Below are positions 10,120-21,944 of a stretch of 64,000 bases of DNA, one piece after another (within the stretch, counting starts at the first letter, position 1; every line of letters starts with the position of its first letter). Origin of the DNA: Silene conica (lineage: Eukaryota > Streptophyta > Magnoliopsida > Caryophyllales > Caryophyllaceae); NCBI GenBank assembly GCA_029255685.2, contig CM055314.2, positions 11,588,059 through 11,652,058 on the forward strand, in the 5' to 3' direction. The notes under the pieces are model-generated. The model ran no database searches and was not told the origin of the DNA. It was given only the letters and a program-made list of their open reading frames with translations. The translations under genes were made by a program, and so were the position numbers.

Positions 10120-11602
10120 TGTTGAACCATATATTCAAATATATATATATAGTATATATGTTTATGTTTTGATAATGACAAGTCTAGCTATTTATATATT
10201 ATATACTCGTATGTATAATCATGTGCTAAGTGTACAGAACATTAGTAACAAGATCTAATCTATCAAGTATAAAAGATTCAAGCACATTAGTCAATGAATT
10301 GACTAAGTCGAAGATTGATAGAAGATCACAAGCGCGCATAATGAACTAAAGTTGTATTCGTCAACTATAGCTTTAGTACAAGATGGATTCAAGTTATAGC
10401 TCGTAGCTATAACTCTATATCATGAAGAAATGATCAAGACTTATGTGTGTTTTAGTTGAAACAATTGTTTCCTATTTTGTGTCGTGTAGATATTAGTGTT
10501 TAAATGGTATTCTATTTAAATATAGAATTGTTAATCTTAATAGGATTATATAAAATATCTTTTAGTTAAATAAGAAATAAATAATTGTCTTATGAGATAA
10601 TTATTTATTACTAAAATAAACTAAAGATTTTTATATAATTTTAATTGTCAAAAATATATAGTCTAAATATAGTTTGTTTCGATTTTGGAAATCGTGTGAT
10701 ATGCCACATTACCAAAATCGTGTAGGACTTACTTAAATAAATATTATGTATTTATTTAATGTCCTAAATAAACTAAGATTATATTATGGTAATATATTTT
10801 ATTATCTTTGACATGGTTTAGGAAGTTGATTTAATAAGGATACTAATTGTTTATTATATAAAGATCTTTCCTAAATATGAATTAGGAAATTGATTCCTTA
10901 TATAATACCTATAGTATATTATTATATCTTTCCTAAATATATTAAGATTAGATTTAAGGTAATATTACTAAAAGACTAGTATTCTAGTTTTAAGTAATAT
11001 TCCTAAATCATCTAGGGTTAGAAATACCTAGATACATATTCTATATAAATAGACTACCTATGACACATTAATTGATACGAAATACACAACACACATACAC
11101 GCATATCAAGAAAGAGCCGCCGTTCATATTCTTCAAGTTCGAGCCTTTCATTGTCAAATCCGATTCAAGATTCAAGTGCTCAAGCATTGATCTTTTTCAT
11201 TCAAGATTGTGACACCAAGAAACTATTGAAGACTTTATCTTATTCACGTAAGATAGATTGAGTATTTAGCGGTACTCGTTGTAAGACAAATATTTAACGG
11301 TATTTGTCGTAGCTAGATATTTAACGGTATCTAGATTGAGTTGTGACTAACATCAAAGTCGCACGAGTAGGGTTGTTAAAATTGTAATCCAGAGTTGGTA
11401 CTAATTTTATTAATCGAGAATAGTGGACGTAGGTCTCAGAGTGTGAGACTGAACCACTTCAAAAATATCTTGTCTCTACTTTATTATTGCTCTACTCAAC
11501 GATCATCATACAACTACACATACATCGAAGAAGTTTGCATAAAGAAGGCATACTCAATTCAACCCCCCCCTTCTTGAGTATATTATATCAATAGACTCTT
11601 CA
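10120..11602 (+). repeat. 5' LTR of Sire-1
   Basis: 1483 bp, TGTTGAACC...GACTCTTCA. It contains two adjacent hairpins in U3 (10345-10377; 10392-10414, arms AGTTATAGCT/AGCTATAACT), a TATA box (11043-11049), a downstream hairpin GTGG...GTCTCA-GAGTG-TGAGAC...CCAC (11423-11457), and a run of C near the end. AT dinucleotides near 10140 vary between the two LTRs. Confidence 0.95.
11043..11049 (+). promoter_or_regulatory. Probable TATA box of the Sire-1 LTR
   Basis: TATATAAATA lies about 555 bp before the LTR end, in an otherwise non-coding AT-rich stretch. The corresponding places in Sire-2 (46926-46935) and Sire-3 (54632-54639, TATATAAG) are also TATA-like. The start of transcription is not visible directly. 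Confidence 0.6.
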
Positions 11603-11604
11603 AT

Positions 11605-11617
11605 TGGTATCAGAGCC
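11605..11617 (+). promoter_or_regulatory. PBS of Sire-1 (initiator tRNA-Met)
   Basis: TGGTATCAGAGCC, two bases (AT) after the LTR end. Confidence 0.96.
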
Positions 11618-11689
11618 TCGTGCTCTTGATCGCCTAGCCGCGTGAGTTTTGATCCTTCTATTGATTATATATTATATACTCTTTCTTCA

Positions 11690-14014
11690 ATGGATTCCAA
11701 GCATCTCAAGTGCCCTATCTTCGATGGCAAAAACTATAGTTTATGGAAAAATATGATGACTCATTACATCAAGGGTTGTGATTGGGAATGTTGGAAGATC
11801 ATCCAAACTGGACCAAAGAAGATCTTGGTCGCCGCCGCCAATGGAACAACCTATGAAAAGATGGAAAGCGATTATGTGGAAAGTGACTACAAAATTGCAG
11901 AGAAAAACTCTAAGGCCATGAGCCTCCTACAGAACGGTATGATAACCTCAGAATTCGATAGATTCTCATCCTGTAGTTCCGCTAAGGAAATATGGGATAG
12001 TCTCGAACTTGCTTATGAAGGAACATCCGCAGTCAGGAAACATCGTATAGACTTGCTCGTTCAAAGATATGAACTTTTCAATATGGAAAAGAATGAATCT
12101 ATTGATAGCATGTCTGCACGATTTTCTTGTATTATTAATGAACTGCGGAACCTTGGCAAAAAGATCGATTCTGAGGATATCATTCGTAAGATTCTTAGGA
12201 GTCTCACCAAAAAGTGGCAACCTAAGGTCACGGCCATAGAGGAAGCACGTGATTTATCTAAAATCACTTACCAAGAATTGATTGGTTCCTTAATGGCTCA
12301 CGAGATAATACTAAATAAAAACGATGATGATCCCAAGGGAAAGGGAGTCGCTTTACAAGCCTCCACAAGCGAAGTAAGCGAAGAAGAACTTGAGGATGAA
12401 ACAGTTTTATTCGCTAGACGATTTAAGAAAGCAGTTTTCAAAGGTAGATACAAAAACTCCAGAACGTTCGACAAAAAGAAAACTGACTCCAAACAAACAT
12501 TCTTCAAAAGAGGATGTTTCAAGTGTGGACAACAAGACCATATGATCAAAGATTGTCCAAGTTGGGACAAAATCAAAGACAAGTCAAAAAGAGAAAAGAC
12601 CAAAACAGAGTTTAAGAAAGTAATGCTTGCGTCATGCTGGGGAGAATTAGAATCTGAAGATGACGAGGACTCTGAAGAAGAAGAGGTAGCAAACCTATGC
12701 CTAAGCAACGTCAGCCTAGATCTAATCTCAAACGACAATGATGAAGATGACGCATCGAATATGTGTCTCCTTGGAGAATCAGACTCAGACGACGACGACG
12801 AAGAGGTAAATTTTCTTCAACTCAAAAGTCAAGTTAAAAACTTATCTAAGGCTATGTTAATTAAATATTTTGAGAAAACCCTAGACCAATGTCATGAACA
12901 AAGTCTTGAGTTAGATGACTTGAAAGAACAGATCCTCGATATTGCTGAAGAAAATCAACTTCTGAAAGCCAAAGCTAAGAAACTGAAATCCAAAATAAGC
13001 ATTGAAGCAAATGCTAAGTTGGAAACAGTTATGTCTGAGAAAAAGGTTCTTGAGTCTAAAGTTATAGCTAATGAAGTTATAACCTCAAAACTAAAACTCA
13101 ACATTAAAGAGCTTCAATCTAAAGTTATAGCTAATGAAGCTATAACTTCAGAATTAAGAAAGGTTAATGAACGGCTTAAGTCAGAATCTTCGACTATGGT
13201 CGAAGATGAGACTCATCAAGAAGAAGTTGAGATTCTCGAAAGCAAAATCATGGATCTAGAATTCAGTATATCTAAAATCAAGAAAGAACATGCCAAAATT
13301 GTGTCTGACTTCCATAAAGACATTCAAAACTTAAAAGAGTCTAGCAACACTGACCATAGTGAATGTAAGAAAGAAATAGACTCCCTAAAAGAACTCCTTC
13401 TTCATGCTCGGAAAGTTCACGATAAGTGGGAAGGAAGCACTAACGTTCTAAACTTCCTAACTGAACAATCCGACAACAACATGAAGATGGGTTTAGGTCA
13501 CGAATGTTATGGAAGAAGGGATCACTCAAAGTGTAAACAAAGTTCAACAGATAGAGACTTTAGAAGAAGGAAATATGCTGACCTTCCTGAGTATTTAATA
13601 TGCACTTATTGTGGCCATACTGGACACCTCCGAGAAAACTGTGTGAAACACGCACAAGATTTTAAAACCGGAGTTAAGTTTGTTAAATCCTTAGGAATTC
13701 CAAGCGACACTAATTCTGTCTCTGATAATGATAATGATAAAATTGAGGAAAGAAACATTGACCACAGATGGTTCTATGACATGACATTTGACTACGAAGA
13801 AAAGAAAAACAGAACCAAACAAACTCCTCAAACATCACACAAAAAATGGTCACCAAGAGTCCAAACTAAAACCTACACAAGAACATCAAAACCCAACCCC
13901 TACCGATATAGAAAGACCTATGTAAGACAAGTCTGGGTTAAAAAAGAAGATGTATTTGTGATTACTAACAACAAAGGACCCAAGTATGCTTGGGTACCTA
14001 AATCCTGTCTTTAA
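11690..14014 (+). CDS. gag: Gag of Sire-1 with two CCHC knuckles and a long coiled coil
   Basis: 774 residues from [13 protein letters not shown] (an in-frame GTG at 11642 lies upstream, but the ATG matches the start in Sire-2 and Sire-3). The N-terminal 230 residues are the Copia-type Gag core ([13 protein letters not shown]...). The first zinc knuckle [14 protein letters not shown] is near residue 276, followed by an acidic stretch ([11 protein letters not shown]). Residues of about 400-575 form a predicted coiled coil rich in K, E and L, with the repeated peptide VIANEA(I/V)T. A second knuckle [14 protein letters not shown] lies near residue 636. The length and the second knuckle fit Sirevirus Gag. 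The protein forms particles and binds RNA. It ends in TAA at 14012-14014, 8 nt before the first pol codon in the -1 frame. Confidence 0.93.
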   Translation: MDSKHLKCPIFDGKNYSLWKNMMTHYIKGCDWECWKIIQTGPKKILVAAANGTTYEKMESDYVESDYKIAEKNSKAMSLLQNGMITSEFDRFSSCSSAKEIWDSLELAYEGTSAVRKHRIDLLVQRYELFNMEKNESIDSMSARFSCIINELRNLGKKIDSEDIIRKILRSLTKKWQPKVTAIEEARDLSKITYQELIGSLMAHEIILNKNDDDPKGKGVALQASTSEVSEEELEDETVLFARRFKKAVFKGRYKNSRTFDKKKTDSKQTFFKRGCFKCGQQDHMIKDCPSWDKIKDKSKREKTKTEFKKVMLASCWGELESEDDEDSEEEEVANLCLSNVSLDLISNDNDEDDASNMCLLGESDSDDDDEEVNFLQLKSQVKNLSKAMLIKYFEKTLDQCHEQSLELDDLKEQILDIAEENQLLKAKAKKLKSKISIEANAKLETVMSEKKVLESKVIANEVITSKLKLNIKELQSKVIANEAITSELRKVNERLKSESSTMVEDETHQEEVEILESKIMDLEFSISKIKKEHAKIVSDFHKDIQNLKESSNTDHSECKKEIDSLKELLLHARKVHDKWEGSTNVLNFLTEQSDNNMKMGLGHECYGRRDHSKCKQSSTDRDFRRRKYADLPEYLICTYCGHTGHLRENCVKHAQDFKTGVKFVKSLGIPSDTNSVSDNDNDKIEERNIDHRWFYDMTFDYEEKKNRTKQTPQTSHKKWSPRVQTKTYTRTSKPNPYRYRKTYVRQVWVKKEDVFVITNNKGPKYAWVPKSCL

Positions 14015-14022
14015 AATTATTT

Positions 14023-17000
14023 GTGCAGTTTGTCGCCAAGGAAAATAACCTATGGTATCTCGACAGTGGATGTTCAAGACATATGACAGGCGACGTAAAC
14101 CTATTCCAAACCCTAAAACCTTTTGACGGAGGTAAAGTCACATTCGGTGATAACAAAAAGGGAAAGATCATCGGAATTGGTAAGATAGGTATCTCATCCT
14201 CTCATGCTATAAATGATGTATACCTTGTAAGTGGTCTCAAACACAATCTTATCAGTATATCTCAGTTATGTGACAAAGGAAATAAAGTGGTCTTTCATTC
14301 AGATATATGTCGTATAATCTTAGAAGGCACCAGTAAAGTGATACTTGAAGGTCACAGGATAAAAAATGTTTATATGATTGATTTAAATGTTGTACCTACT
14401 GATTCTCTATCATGCATGAAAGTTACGTTAGATGATCCATGTCTATGGCACAAGAGATTTGGTCATATTAGCTCACCTATTCTAAGTAAGCTGAAAAGAT
14501 GGGACTTGGTCGAAGGTCTTCCAAAGATCAAATTTGATCAAGAAAAGATGTGTGACACATGTGCACGATGTAAACACGTCAGATCATCCTTTAAGCCAAA
14601 AAGAGTGGTAAGCACAGAACAAGCTCTTGAACTAGTACACATGGATCTATGTGGCCCTATGAAGGTAAGAAGCAGAGGTGGTTCCAGGTACGTTTTCGTT
14701 CTAGTTGATGATTACTCTAGATTTGTTTGGCCAATCTTTCTTCACTCTAAAGACGAAACATTCGATGAATTTGTTAGTCTCATGAAACTTGTCCAAAACA
14801 AATATAAATCAAACCTAGTAACAATCCGTACTGACCATGGAACTGAGTTCGACAATCATGCTTTTATTGAGTTCTGTAAAACCAATGGTGTTGGACATAA
14901 CTTCTCGGCCCCTAGAACCCCACAACAAAATGGAGTCGTAGAACGAATGAACAGAACTCTAGAAGACATGGCTAGAACAATGCTTCTTTGTAGTGGCCTA
15001 CCTAGAAACTTTTGGGCTGAGGCTATTAGTACAGCTTGCTATATTCATAACCGTGCTATGATTAGACCTATCCTTAAAAAGACTCCTTATGAACTTCTTC
15101 GAGGTCGTAAACCAAACATATCTCATTTAAGATGCTTTGGTAGTAAATGCTTTGTTCACAACAATGGTAAAAACAGATTAAGCAAATTCGACCCTAGAAG
15201 TGATGAAGCAATCTTTATAGGATATTCAGATCATAGTAAAGCCTACAAAGTTTTTAACAAACGTACTTTATGCATAGAGGAAAGTATTCATGTTATCTTT
15301 GATGAGAATAATGCCTTCGACAAGCCATTACAGGATATAGAGGAAAACCTAGACGAACCTGATTTCAGGTTATCAAGGCAAGATCCTCCTGAAATGGAAA
15401 TTGAAGAAGGAGAACCTCAAGGAATGCATGATGAACTCAACTTGGGAGAAAATGGTACGAGAGATGAAGCTACAGTTGATGATACTGTAGATAACTCTCA
15501 AACCAATGACTCGGAACCCAGAGTTATAGCTAATGAAGCTGTAACTTTGAATCAAAACCAAAGGGAAGAGGCCAGAGTTATACCTGACCCTACTATAAAC
15601 CCAGGTTTGGATTCAGGGGGAACAAGTCAAGATCCCGAGTCAAGTTCAGGGAATGCAAATGATCAATCAAGGAACTGGAGATACAAAGGCTCTCATCCAT
15701 TGGACAATGTCATAGGAAACCTAACAGATGGAGTTCAAACTCGAAGGAGCTTAAACAACTTTTGCTCATTCTACTCTTTTCTCTCCACCATTGAACCTTC
15801 AAATATCAAGGAAGCTCTCGCAGAACCAGACTGGATAGTTGCCACGCAAGAAGAACTCCAGCAATTTGAAAGAAACAAAGTTTGGCATCTTGTTCCTCGA
15901 CCTAAAGACAGAACTGTCATTGGAACTAGATGGGTATTCAGAAACAAATTAGATGACACTGGAGTCATTGTGCGAAACAAGGCCAGATTAGTGGTTCAAG
16001 GATACAACCAACAGGAAGGGATCGATTATGACGAAACCTTTGCTCCTGTTGCTCGTCTTGAGGCAATAAGACTACTCATTGCATTTGCAGCACACAAGGG
16101 AATGAAGCTTTTTCAGATGGATGTTAAGACTGCATTTCTTAATGGCTATCTACAAGAGGAAGTATTTGTTGAACAACCTCCTGGATTTCCTGACAGCAAA
16201 CTCAAGGATCATGTATTCAAATTGGACAAAGCACTATATGGTCTGAAACAAGCACCTAGGGCATGGTACGACAGATTATCAAAGTTCCTATTGGAGAGTG
16301 GATTCAAGAGAGGATCTGTGGATAAAACCCTATTTCTTAAAAGCGAAAACTCAGATCTACTAGTTGTTCAGATCTATGTTGACGATATTATTTTTGGCTC
16401 AACTAATAAAAGGTTGTGCAAGTACTTCTCTGAGTTGATGACCTCTGAGTTCGAGATGAGTATGATGGGAGAACTAAAGTTCTTCCTTGGACTTCAAATA
16501 CAACAAACTGAAGAAGGAATCAAGGTTCATCAACAAAAATATGTCAAAGAGTTATTAAAGAAATTTGGAATGGAAACCTCTCATGCAATGCCTACTCCAA
16601 TGGTTACAGATAAGAAGTTAACCAAAGACGAAGATGGTAAGTCTGTAGATGAAACGACTTACAGAGGTATGATTGGCTCACTTCTTTATCTAACAGCAAG
16701 TCGTCCAGATATAATGTTTAGTGTCTGTGTTTGTGCGAGATTCCAATCTGCACCAAAAGAATCACACATGATTGCAGTTAAGAGAATTTTAAGATACCTA
16801 ATCGGAACCTCAAAATTATATCTATGGTATCCTATGGACTGTAACTTTAACCTAGTAGGATATTCAGATGCGGATTATGCAGGATGTTCATTAGACAGAA
16901 AAAGTACCTCGGGACTTGCTACCTTTGTAGGTCCTTGTATTATATCTTGGGGATCCAAGAAACAAAATTCTGTCGCTCTCTCAACTGCTGAAGCAGAATA

Positions 17001-17319
17001 TATTGCAGCCGCACTGGTATGTTCTCAACTTTTATGGTTAAAGCAACAGTTACATGATTATGGTGTTGATGTTGGATGTGTGCCTATATTATGTGATAAT
17101 ACAAGTGCTATAATTATATCTAAAAACCCAGCCCAGCACTCGAGGACCAAACATATTGAAATTAGACACCACTTTCTACGAGACCATGTTGAAAAGAAAA
17201 ATATAAAATTGGAATTTTGTAGTACGGAAAAACAGTGGGCAGATATCTTCACTAAACCATTGGCTAGAGAACGCTTTGAGACTTTGCGATTGGAAATTGG
17301 TTTAATCGGTGGCACCTAA
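14023..17319 (+). CDS. pol: Pol of Sire-1 (protease, integrase, RT, RNase H)
   Basis: About 1098 residues, fully open. Protease active site [11 protein letters not shown] begins at residue 13. Integrase has the zinc-binding HKRFGH...CDTCARCKH part and the catalytic triad in VHMDLCGP (about 207), [11 protein letters not shown] (about 270) and [12 protein letters not shown] (about 307). A linker rich in E, D and N (about 425-550) contains VIANEAVT, also found in Gag. RT shows KTAFLNGYL and YVDDIIFGS (about 786). RNase H has [11 protein letters not shown] and [10 protein letters not shown] (about 988). There is no in-frame ATG at the start; translation needs a -1 frameshift or splicing. The frame opens at 14002, overlapping gag by about 12 nt. 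All catalytic residues that I can check are present. Confidence 0.95.
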   Translation: MQFVAKENNLWYLDSGCSRHMTGDVNLFQTLKPFDGGKVTFGDNKKGKIIGIGKIGISSSHAINDVYLVSGLKHNLISISQLCDKGNKVVFHSDICRIILEGTSKVILEGHRIKNVYMIDLNVVPTDSLSCMKVTLDDPCLWHKRFGHISSPILSKLKRWDLVEGLPKIKFDQEKMCDTCARCKHVRSSFKPKRVVSTEQALELVHMDLCGPMKVRSRGGSRYVFVLVDDYSRFVWPIFLHSKDETFDEFVSLMKLVQNKYKSNLVTIRTDHGTEFDNHAFIEFCKTNGVGHNFSAPRTPQQNGVVERMNRTLEDMARTMLLCSGLPRNFWAEAISTACYIHNRAMIRPILKKTPYELLRGRKPNISHLRCFGSKCFVHNNGKNRLSKFDPRSDEAIFIGYSDHSKAYKVFNKRTLCIEESIHVIFDENNAFDKPLQDIEENLDEPDFRLSRQDPPEMEIEEGEPQGMHDELNLGENGTRDEATVDDTVDNSQTNDSEPRVIANEAVTLNQNQREEARVIPDPTINPGLDSGGTSQDPESSSGNANDQSRNWRYKGSHPLDNVIGNLTDGVQTRRSLNNFCSFYSFLSTIEPSNIKEALAEPDWIVATQEELQQFERNKVWHLVPRPKDRTVIGTRWVFRNKLDDTGVIVRNKARLVVQGYNQQEGIDYDETFAPVARLEAIRLLIAFAAHKGMKLFQMDVKTAFLNGYLQEEVFVEQPPGFPDSKLKDHVFKLDKALYGLKQAPRAWYDRLSKFLLESGFKRGSVDKTLFLKSENSDLLVVQIYVDDIIFGSTNKRLCKYFSELMTSEFEMSMMGELKFFLGLQIQQTEEGIKVHQQKYVKELLKKFGMETSHAMPTPMVTDKKLTKDEDGKSVDETTYRGMIGSLLYLTASRPDIMFSVCVCARFQSAPKESHMIAVKRILRYLIGTSKLYLWYPMDCNFNLVGYSDADYAGCSLDRKSTSGLATFVGPCIISWGSKKQNSVALSTAEAEYIAAALVCSQLLWLKQQLHDYGVDVGCVPILCDNTSAIIISKNPAQHSRTKHIEIRHHFLRDHVEKKNIKLEFCSTEKQWADIFTKPLARERFETLRLEIGLIGGT

Positions 17320-17867
17320 TCAAATCTTAAAAGCAAAAATAACCCAATGATTGACTACGGTCTAGATGAGATTATATGACTGTGTCCGTATACTCCGCTG
17401 CATGTGTATGTATATATTCGATGTTAAATTTTGTGATTATAGTTATATTATATGATTTACATATGAATGTGTGCACAATCGACCTCACAATAATATTACG
17501 TCACATATTATAATTTACCTACATATACGTTTTACATATTATACAAATTATAATACACAAATATTACAAAATAAACTAAAAACTCACCAATTTATCACAC
17601 AAATTTCGTGTGATGGCCCCACCTTTAACCACGTATCACCCTCACTTACCCCACAACCAACTGCCACGTGTCTCCCCTATCACCTAGCCTTTGACTTCAC
17701 CCAAACCATCATTATTAACCCTCACTTACCCCAACTCCCTCATTTACCTCACCTTCCTCCATTATTACCGACATACATTTTGTAAAAACCAATTAATACA
17801 CTCAAAACCTCCATTAAAATCCATCAAAACCTCCACCATCTCATCGTCTTTCACTCTCAAAACCACC
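17320..17867 (+). other. Spacer between pol and ORF3 of Sire-1
   Basis: AT-rich, then C-rich (17600-17860: many ACC, CTC and CCT). No supported gene. The first about 100 bp (GACTGTGTCCGTAT...CTGCATG) is conserved with Sire-2 and Sire-3. How ORF3 is expressed (sub-genomic promoter, splicing or readthrough) is not visible. Confidence 0.6.
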
Positions 17868-19403
17868 ATGCCACCCTCCAAAGCCACTCGCTCACAACAA
17901 AAGAAACCCTCTCCACCCTCACCTACACCGTCACCACCACCATCTCCGACCCCCATTGCCACCATGAGTCCAACCCAAGAAACTGGTAAACGTCGAAAAC
18001 TTAATCGAGCTGCTTCTCCAATTTCGGACGACATGCAAGAAAGGGATTCCAAGAACCCTCGTCCTCTGTTCAAAGACTATTCCGTCGAAGCTACTCAAGA
18101 GGGATTAGAACGTGTTCGCATGACCAAGAATGAAGGTATTCTTATTAACCGCCTTCTTCCTTATGCCATTCATGCCGGTCGATTTTATCCGACAACCTGG
18201 GTAAACGGTTCTAAATCTCTGCTTTTCTTTAAAAAGTTTTTAGAGTTTCAAGGGTGGGAATATGTTAGCAATTTCTCAGGGTAAATATTTCCAGTTGAAT
18301 TACTTCAATTCTTTGCCTCTGTCAAATCGACTGAAACCGGGTTAAAGGCCGTAGTTAATGGAAGGGATGTCGAAGTTTCTTTAGACGATATATGTGAAAT
18401 TTTTCATCTTGATCCAAGGGGACTTGATATTGATACCCGAAAGGAATGGGGGGTAGTTACTCACGAACAGAAAATGCTGATCAAACAATACTTTGATCCC
18501 AATGCCACTGAAGTCTCTCCACTACTCACAAATTCCTTCTCCCCGAAATTAAAGTTGTTTGTTAACTATCTTTGGAACACGATTCTGCCTAGGAGAGGTG
18601 GTCGTGATAAATTGTCAAGTGTTGAGGCTATTGTATTATTTCACTGGTTGGAGGGAAACAAAATCAACCTCGCATTCTTGCTCTGTTCGAAAATTTGTCA
18701 AGTTTCCTCTGTTTTAGTTAAAGAAAAACCAAGTTCGACTCTTGATATTCCTTATGGCATGTGGGTTTCTGAAATTTTGTTGAAGAAGGGTGTTGTGGAC
18801 GATTATAGTTTTGGTGTTAAACCCCGTGATCGTATGTGTGACAAGTTACTAAAGTTGATGGGTATTACGTTTGATGGTGTTGATTTGGCTTTTGGGAAGA
18901 CGGGTGAGGAGGGACCCCGTCCTAATCCATCTCCATCTTTTGTAGACTTGGAATCAAAGATGGATCAGATTCTAGGGTTGTGTCAGATTAAAAAGGAAAA
19001 AGAACATTCGGGTTCCTCGGAAAATCGTACAGGTAGTAATCGTGAGTTTGAGGTTGAAGTAAAGGAATGGATGGCGAAAGTAGACAAGCATTTGGTGAAA
19101 ATTGGCTCAGAGGTCTCGGTTGTTTGCTCTGAATTACTGGCGATGAGTGATCGTTTGTCCTTTCTTGCGACTCAAGGCGGTGCTTTGGTAAGGGATCATG
19201 GGTTCTTGCGCACAGATGCGAGCCAAGCTCTTGAAGCGGTTAAGGCGCTTTCATTGAAGATACTCAACTTCGAGTTGGCTTTAAATGCTCAAGGAAGAAA
19301 TGTCAGTAGTTGTTTGGATCGTTTGGACACCCTTGAGTTCCGAACCCGACCCGAGTACGTGAGTCCGTATGCAAAGACCCCTGCTTCCAGCTCTCGCTCC
19401 TAA
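17868..19403 (+). pseudogene. ORF3 of Sire-1 (env-position protein), split by one stop codon
   Basis: Frame from ATG 17868 to the stop at 19401, 511 codons, interrupted only by TAA at 18282-18284, where Sire-3 has a sense codon (after SNFSG). Length and sequence otherwise match the intact 500-residue ORF3 of Sire-3. The N terminus is rich in P, S and T with a basic GKRRKL motif; the middle (HAGRFYPTTW...FLEFQGWEYVSNFSG, later LPRRGGRDKLS) resembles the domain called putative plant transposon protein; the C-terminal third is helical. I see no signal peptide or clear membrane segment. The stop may be a real inactivation or could be read through. Confidence 0.8.
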
Positions 19404-20093
19404 TCCGCCATCTCCGTCTCTGTTTCTGTTAAACTTGAAGTTGTTTTGTCGTTGTTTTGTTCAAGTCCTGGGTTGGACTTCTAAACACTCTTAGCTTTTA
19501 TGGCCCAACTTATTACCTAGCCCATTCGGAATCCGAGACTATGTTTCGTTTTGCTTCCTCGGATTTCCTAAACCTAACAACTTTTATGATTGTTTTTGAT
19601 GCGGCTCAATTGCCTTTCTTATCCCTTGGCCCATCTTATTTGTTATCTTTTGCAGATACTTATCCCATTCAGCCGGCCCATTTTCTTTAAACACTTCTTC
19701 ATTCGGCCCATTGGCTTAGTATTTTGGACTGATTGTGTATATTTTTAACATTCCGTATGTGGTTATGTGATATTTTCTATGTTCATATTATTTCGACTCG
19801 TTTATATGCTTGCTTATGTTTCGTAGTGTATTATTCTAGTCGTTTCATGTCTTTGTTCTCATCTTTTCGATGATGTCAAGAGGGGGAAAATATGCGACTT
19901 AGATTAGAATTTGCCTAAGCTTGCTCCTTGTCGTAATTCATTGTCTCTTAGGGTCCTTAAAGGATATGGAATAGATAGAAGATAAAAACCCTAAGTTGAT
20001 CTTTGCTATGAATGACCATTGTTATATTGAGGGGGAACATACACTTAGACACGAAATCTAAGAGAGACTTGCCATCATCAAAAAGGGGGAATT
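19404..20093 (+). other. 3' untranslated region of Sire-1 with three PPT-like tracts
   Basis: No gene is supported. Three purine tracts precede the LTR: 19878-19890 (AAGAGGGGGAAAA), 20029-20037 (GAGGGGGAA) and 20080-20091 (AAAAAGGGGGAA, directly before the LTR and the most likely functional PPT). Multiple PPT copies are a reported hallmark of Sireviruses. Sire-3 has the same three at matching places. Confidence 0.85.
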
Positions 20094-21578
20094 TGTTGAA
20101 CCATATATTCAAATATATATATATATAGTATATATGTTTATGTTTTGATAATGACAAGTCTAGCTATTTATATATTATATACTCGTATGTATAATCATGT
20201 GCTAAGTGTACAGAACATTAGTAACAAGATCTAATCTATCAAGTATAAAAGATTCAAGCACATTAGTCAATGAATTGACTAAGTCGAAGATTGATAGAAG
20301 ATCACAAGCGCGCATAATGAACTAAAGTTGTATTCGTCAACTATAGCTTTAGTACAAGATGGATTCAAGTTATAGCTCGTAGCTATAACTCTATATCATG
20401 AAGAAATGATCAAGACTTATGTGTGTTTTAGTTGAAACAATTGTTTCCTATTTTGTGTCGTGTAGATATTAGTGTTTAAATGGTATTCTATTTAAATATA
20501 GAATTGTTAATCTTAATAGGATTATATAAAATATCTTTTAGTTAAATAAGAAATAAATAATTGTCTTATGAGATAATTATTTATTACTAAAATAAACTAA
20601 AGATTTTTATATAATTTTAATTGTCAAAAATATATAGTCTAAATATAGTTTGTTTCGATTTTGGAAATCGTGTGATATGCCACATTACCAAAATCGTGTA
20701 GGACTTACTTAAATAAATATTATGTATTTATTTAATGTCCTAAATAAACTAAGATTATCTTATGGTAATATATTTTATTATCTTTGACATGGTTTAGGAA
20801 GTTGATTTAATAAGGATACTAATTGTTTATTATATAAAGATCTTTCCTAAATATGAATTAGGAAATTGATTCCTTATATAATACCTATAGTATATTATTA
20901 TATCTTTCCTAAATATATTAAGATTAGATTTAAGGTAATATTACTAAAAGACTAGTATTCTAGTTTTAAGTAATATTCCTAAATCATCTAGGGTTAGAAA
21001 TACCTAGATACATATTCTATATAAATAGACTACCTATGACACATTAATTGATACGAAATACACAACACACATACACGCATATCAAGAAAGAGCCGCCGTT
21101 CATATTCTTCAAGTTCGAGCCTTTCATTGTCAAATCCGATTCAAGATTCAAGTGCTCAAGCATTGATCTTTTTCATTCAAGATTGTGACACCAAGAAACT
21201 ATTGAAGACTTTATCTTATTCACGTAAGATAGATTGAGTATTTAGCGGTACTCGTTGTAAGACAAATATTTAACGGTATTTGTCGTAGCTAGATATTTAA
21301 CGGTATCTAGATTGAGTTGTGACTAACATCAAAGTCGCACGAGTAGGGTTGATAAAATTGTAATCCAGAGTTGGTACTAATTTTATTAATCGAGAATAGT
21401 GGACGTAGGTCTCAGAGTGTGAGACTGAACCACTTCAAAAATATCTTGTCTCTACTTTATTATTGCTCTACTCAACGATCATCATACAACTACACATACA
21501 TCGAAGAAGTTTGCATAAAGAAGGCATACTCAATTCAACCCCCCCCTTCTTGAGTATATTATATCAACAGACTCTTCA
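20094..21578 (+). repeat. 3' LTR of Sire-1
   Basis: 1485 bp. Differences from the 5' LTR seen by eye: one extra AT near 20120, an A/C difference near 20759, a T/A difference near 21352 and a T/C difference near 21567. Followed by TSD AACAC. Confidence 0.95.
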
Positions 21579-21583
21579 AACAC

Positions 21584-21944
21584 TATGGAGGTCCTATCCA
21601 CGACCTGGCACCCAATGTTATAAAACATTTAGGACTCCATAACGTTGTCACGGGGTATCCTACGAGATATCCGTATAACTCGCCTTTGTGATTGGTCAGT
21701 CATCCACGTGACTTATGGCTCGTTGAACCCACCATCAACCAACGTCACAAAATGATTACCTGAGTTATCAGCTCAAGTGGGTAATCAACGACTAAAAACG
21801 ATGTAATGTTAATCAGTTCACTTTGTGGTGTTCAAAATTGGCGTACAATTCCACATGAAAAACAAAACATAAAATTATCATAACGATGAGTCTGTAATAG
21901 AGTACACAAGAAAATGAATTATAACATGTATTCATAAAAGAGTA
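21584..21944 (-). other. 3' UTR of Cop-2, part next to pol
   Basis: Continues from 10119 after removal of Sire-1 and matches Cop-3 32910-33267 with a few substitutions. No gene is seen. Confidence 0.8.

Larger units (their letters stand above)
10120..21578 (+). mobile_element. Sire-1: full-length Sirevirus-type Copia element
   Basis: 11,459 bp with LTRs at 10120-11602 and 20094-21578, TSD AACAC on both sides (10115-10119, 21579-21583), tRNA-iMet PBS, large Gag, Pol, a third ORF and three PPT-like tracts before the 3' LTR. The large Gag with a coiled coil, pol-downstream ORF and repeated PPTs are features described for Sireviruses. The LTRs differ by about three substitutions and one 2-bp AT-repeat indel, so the insertion is recent. 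Gag and Pol are open; ORF3 has one stop codon. Confidence 0.95.

Noticed and set aside
11395..11577. 60-codon frame in the Sire-1 LTR, repeated in the 3' LTR
   Set aside because: It only repeats because the LTRs repeat; it spans the R/U5 hairpin and the C run and is not conserved in Sire-2 or Sire-3.
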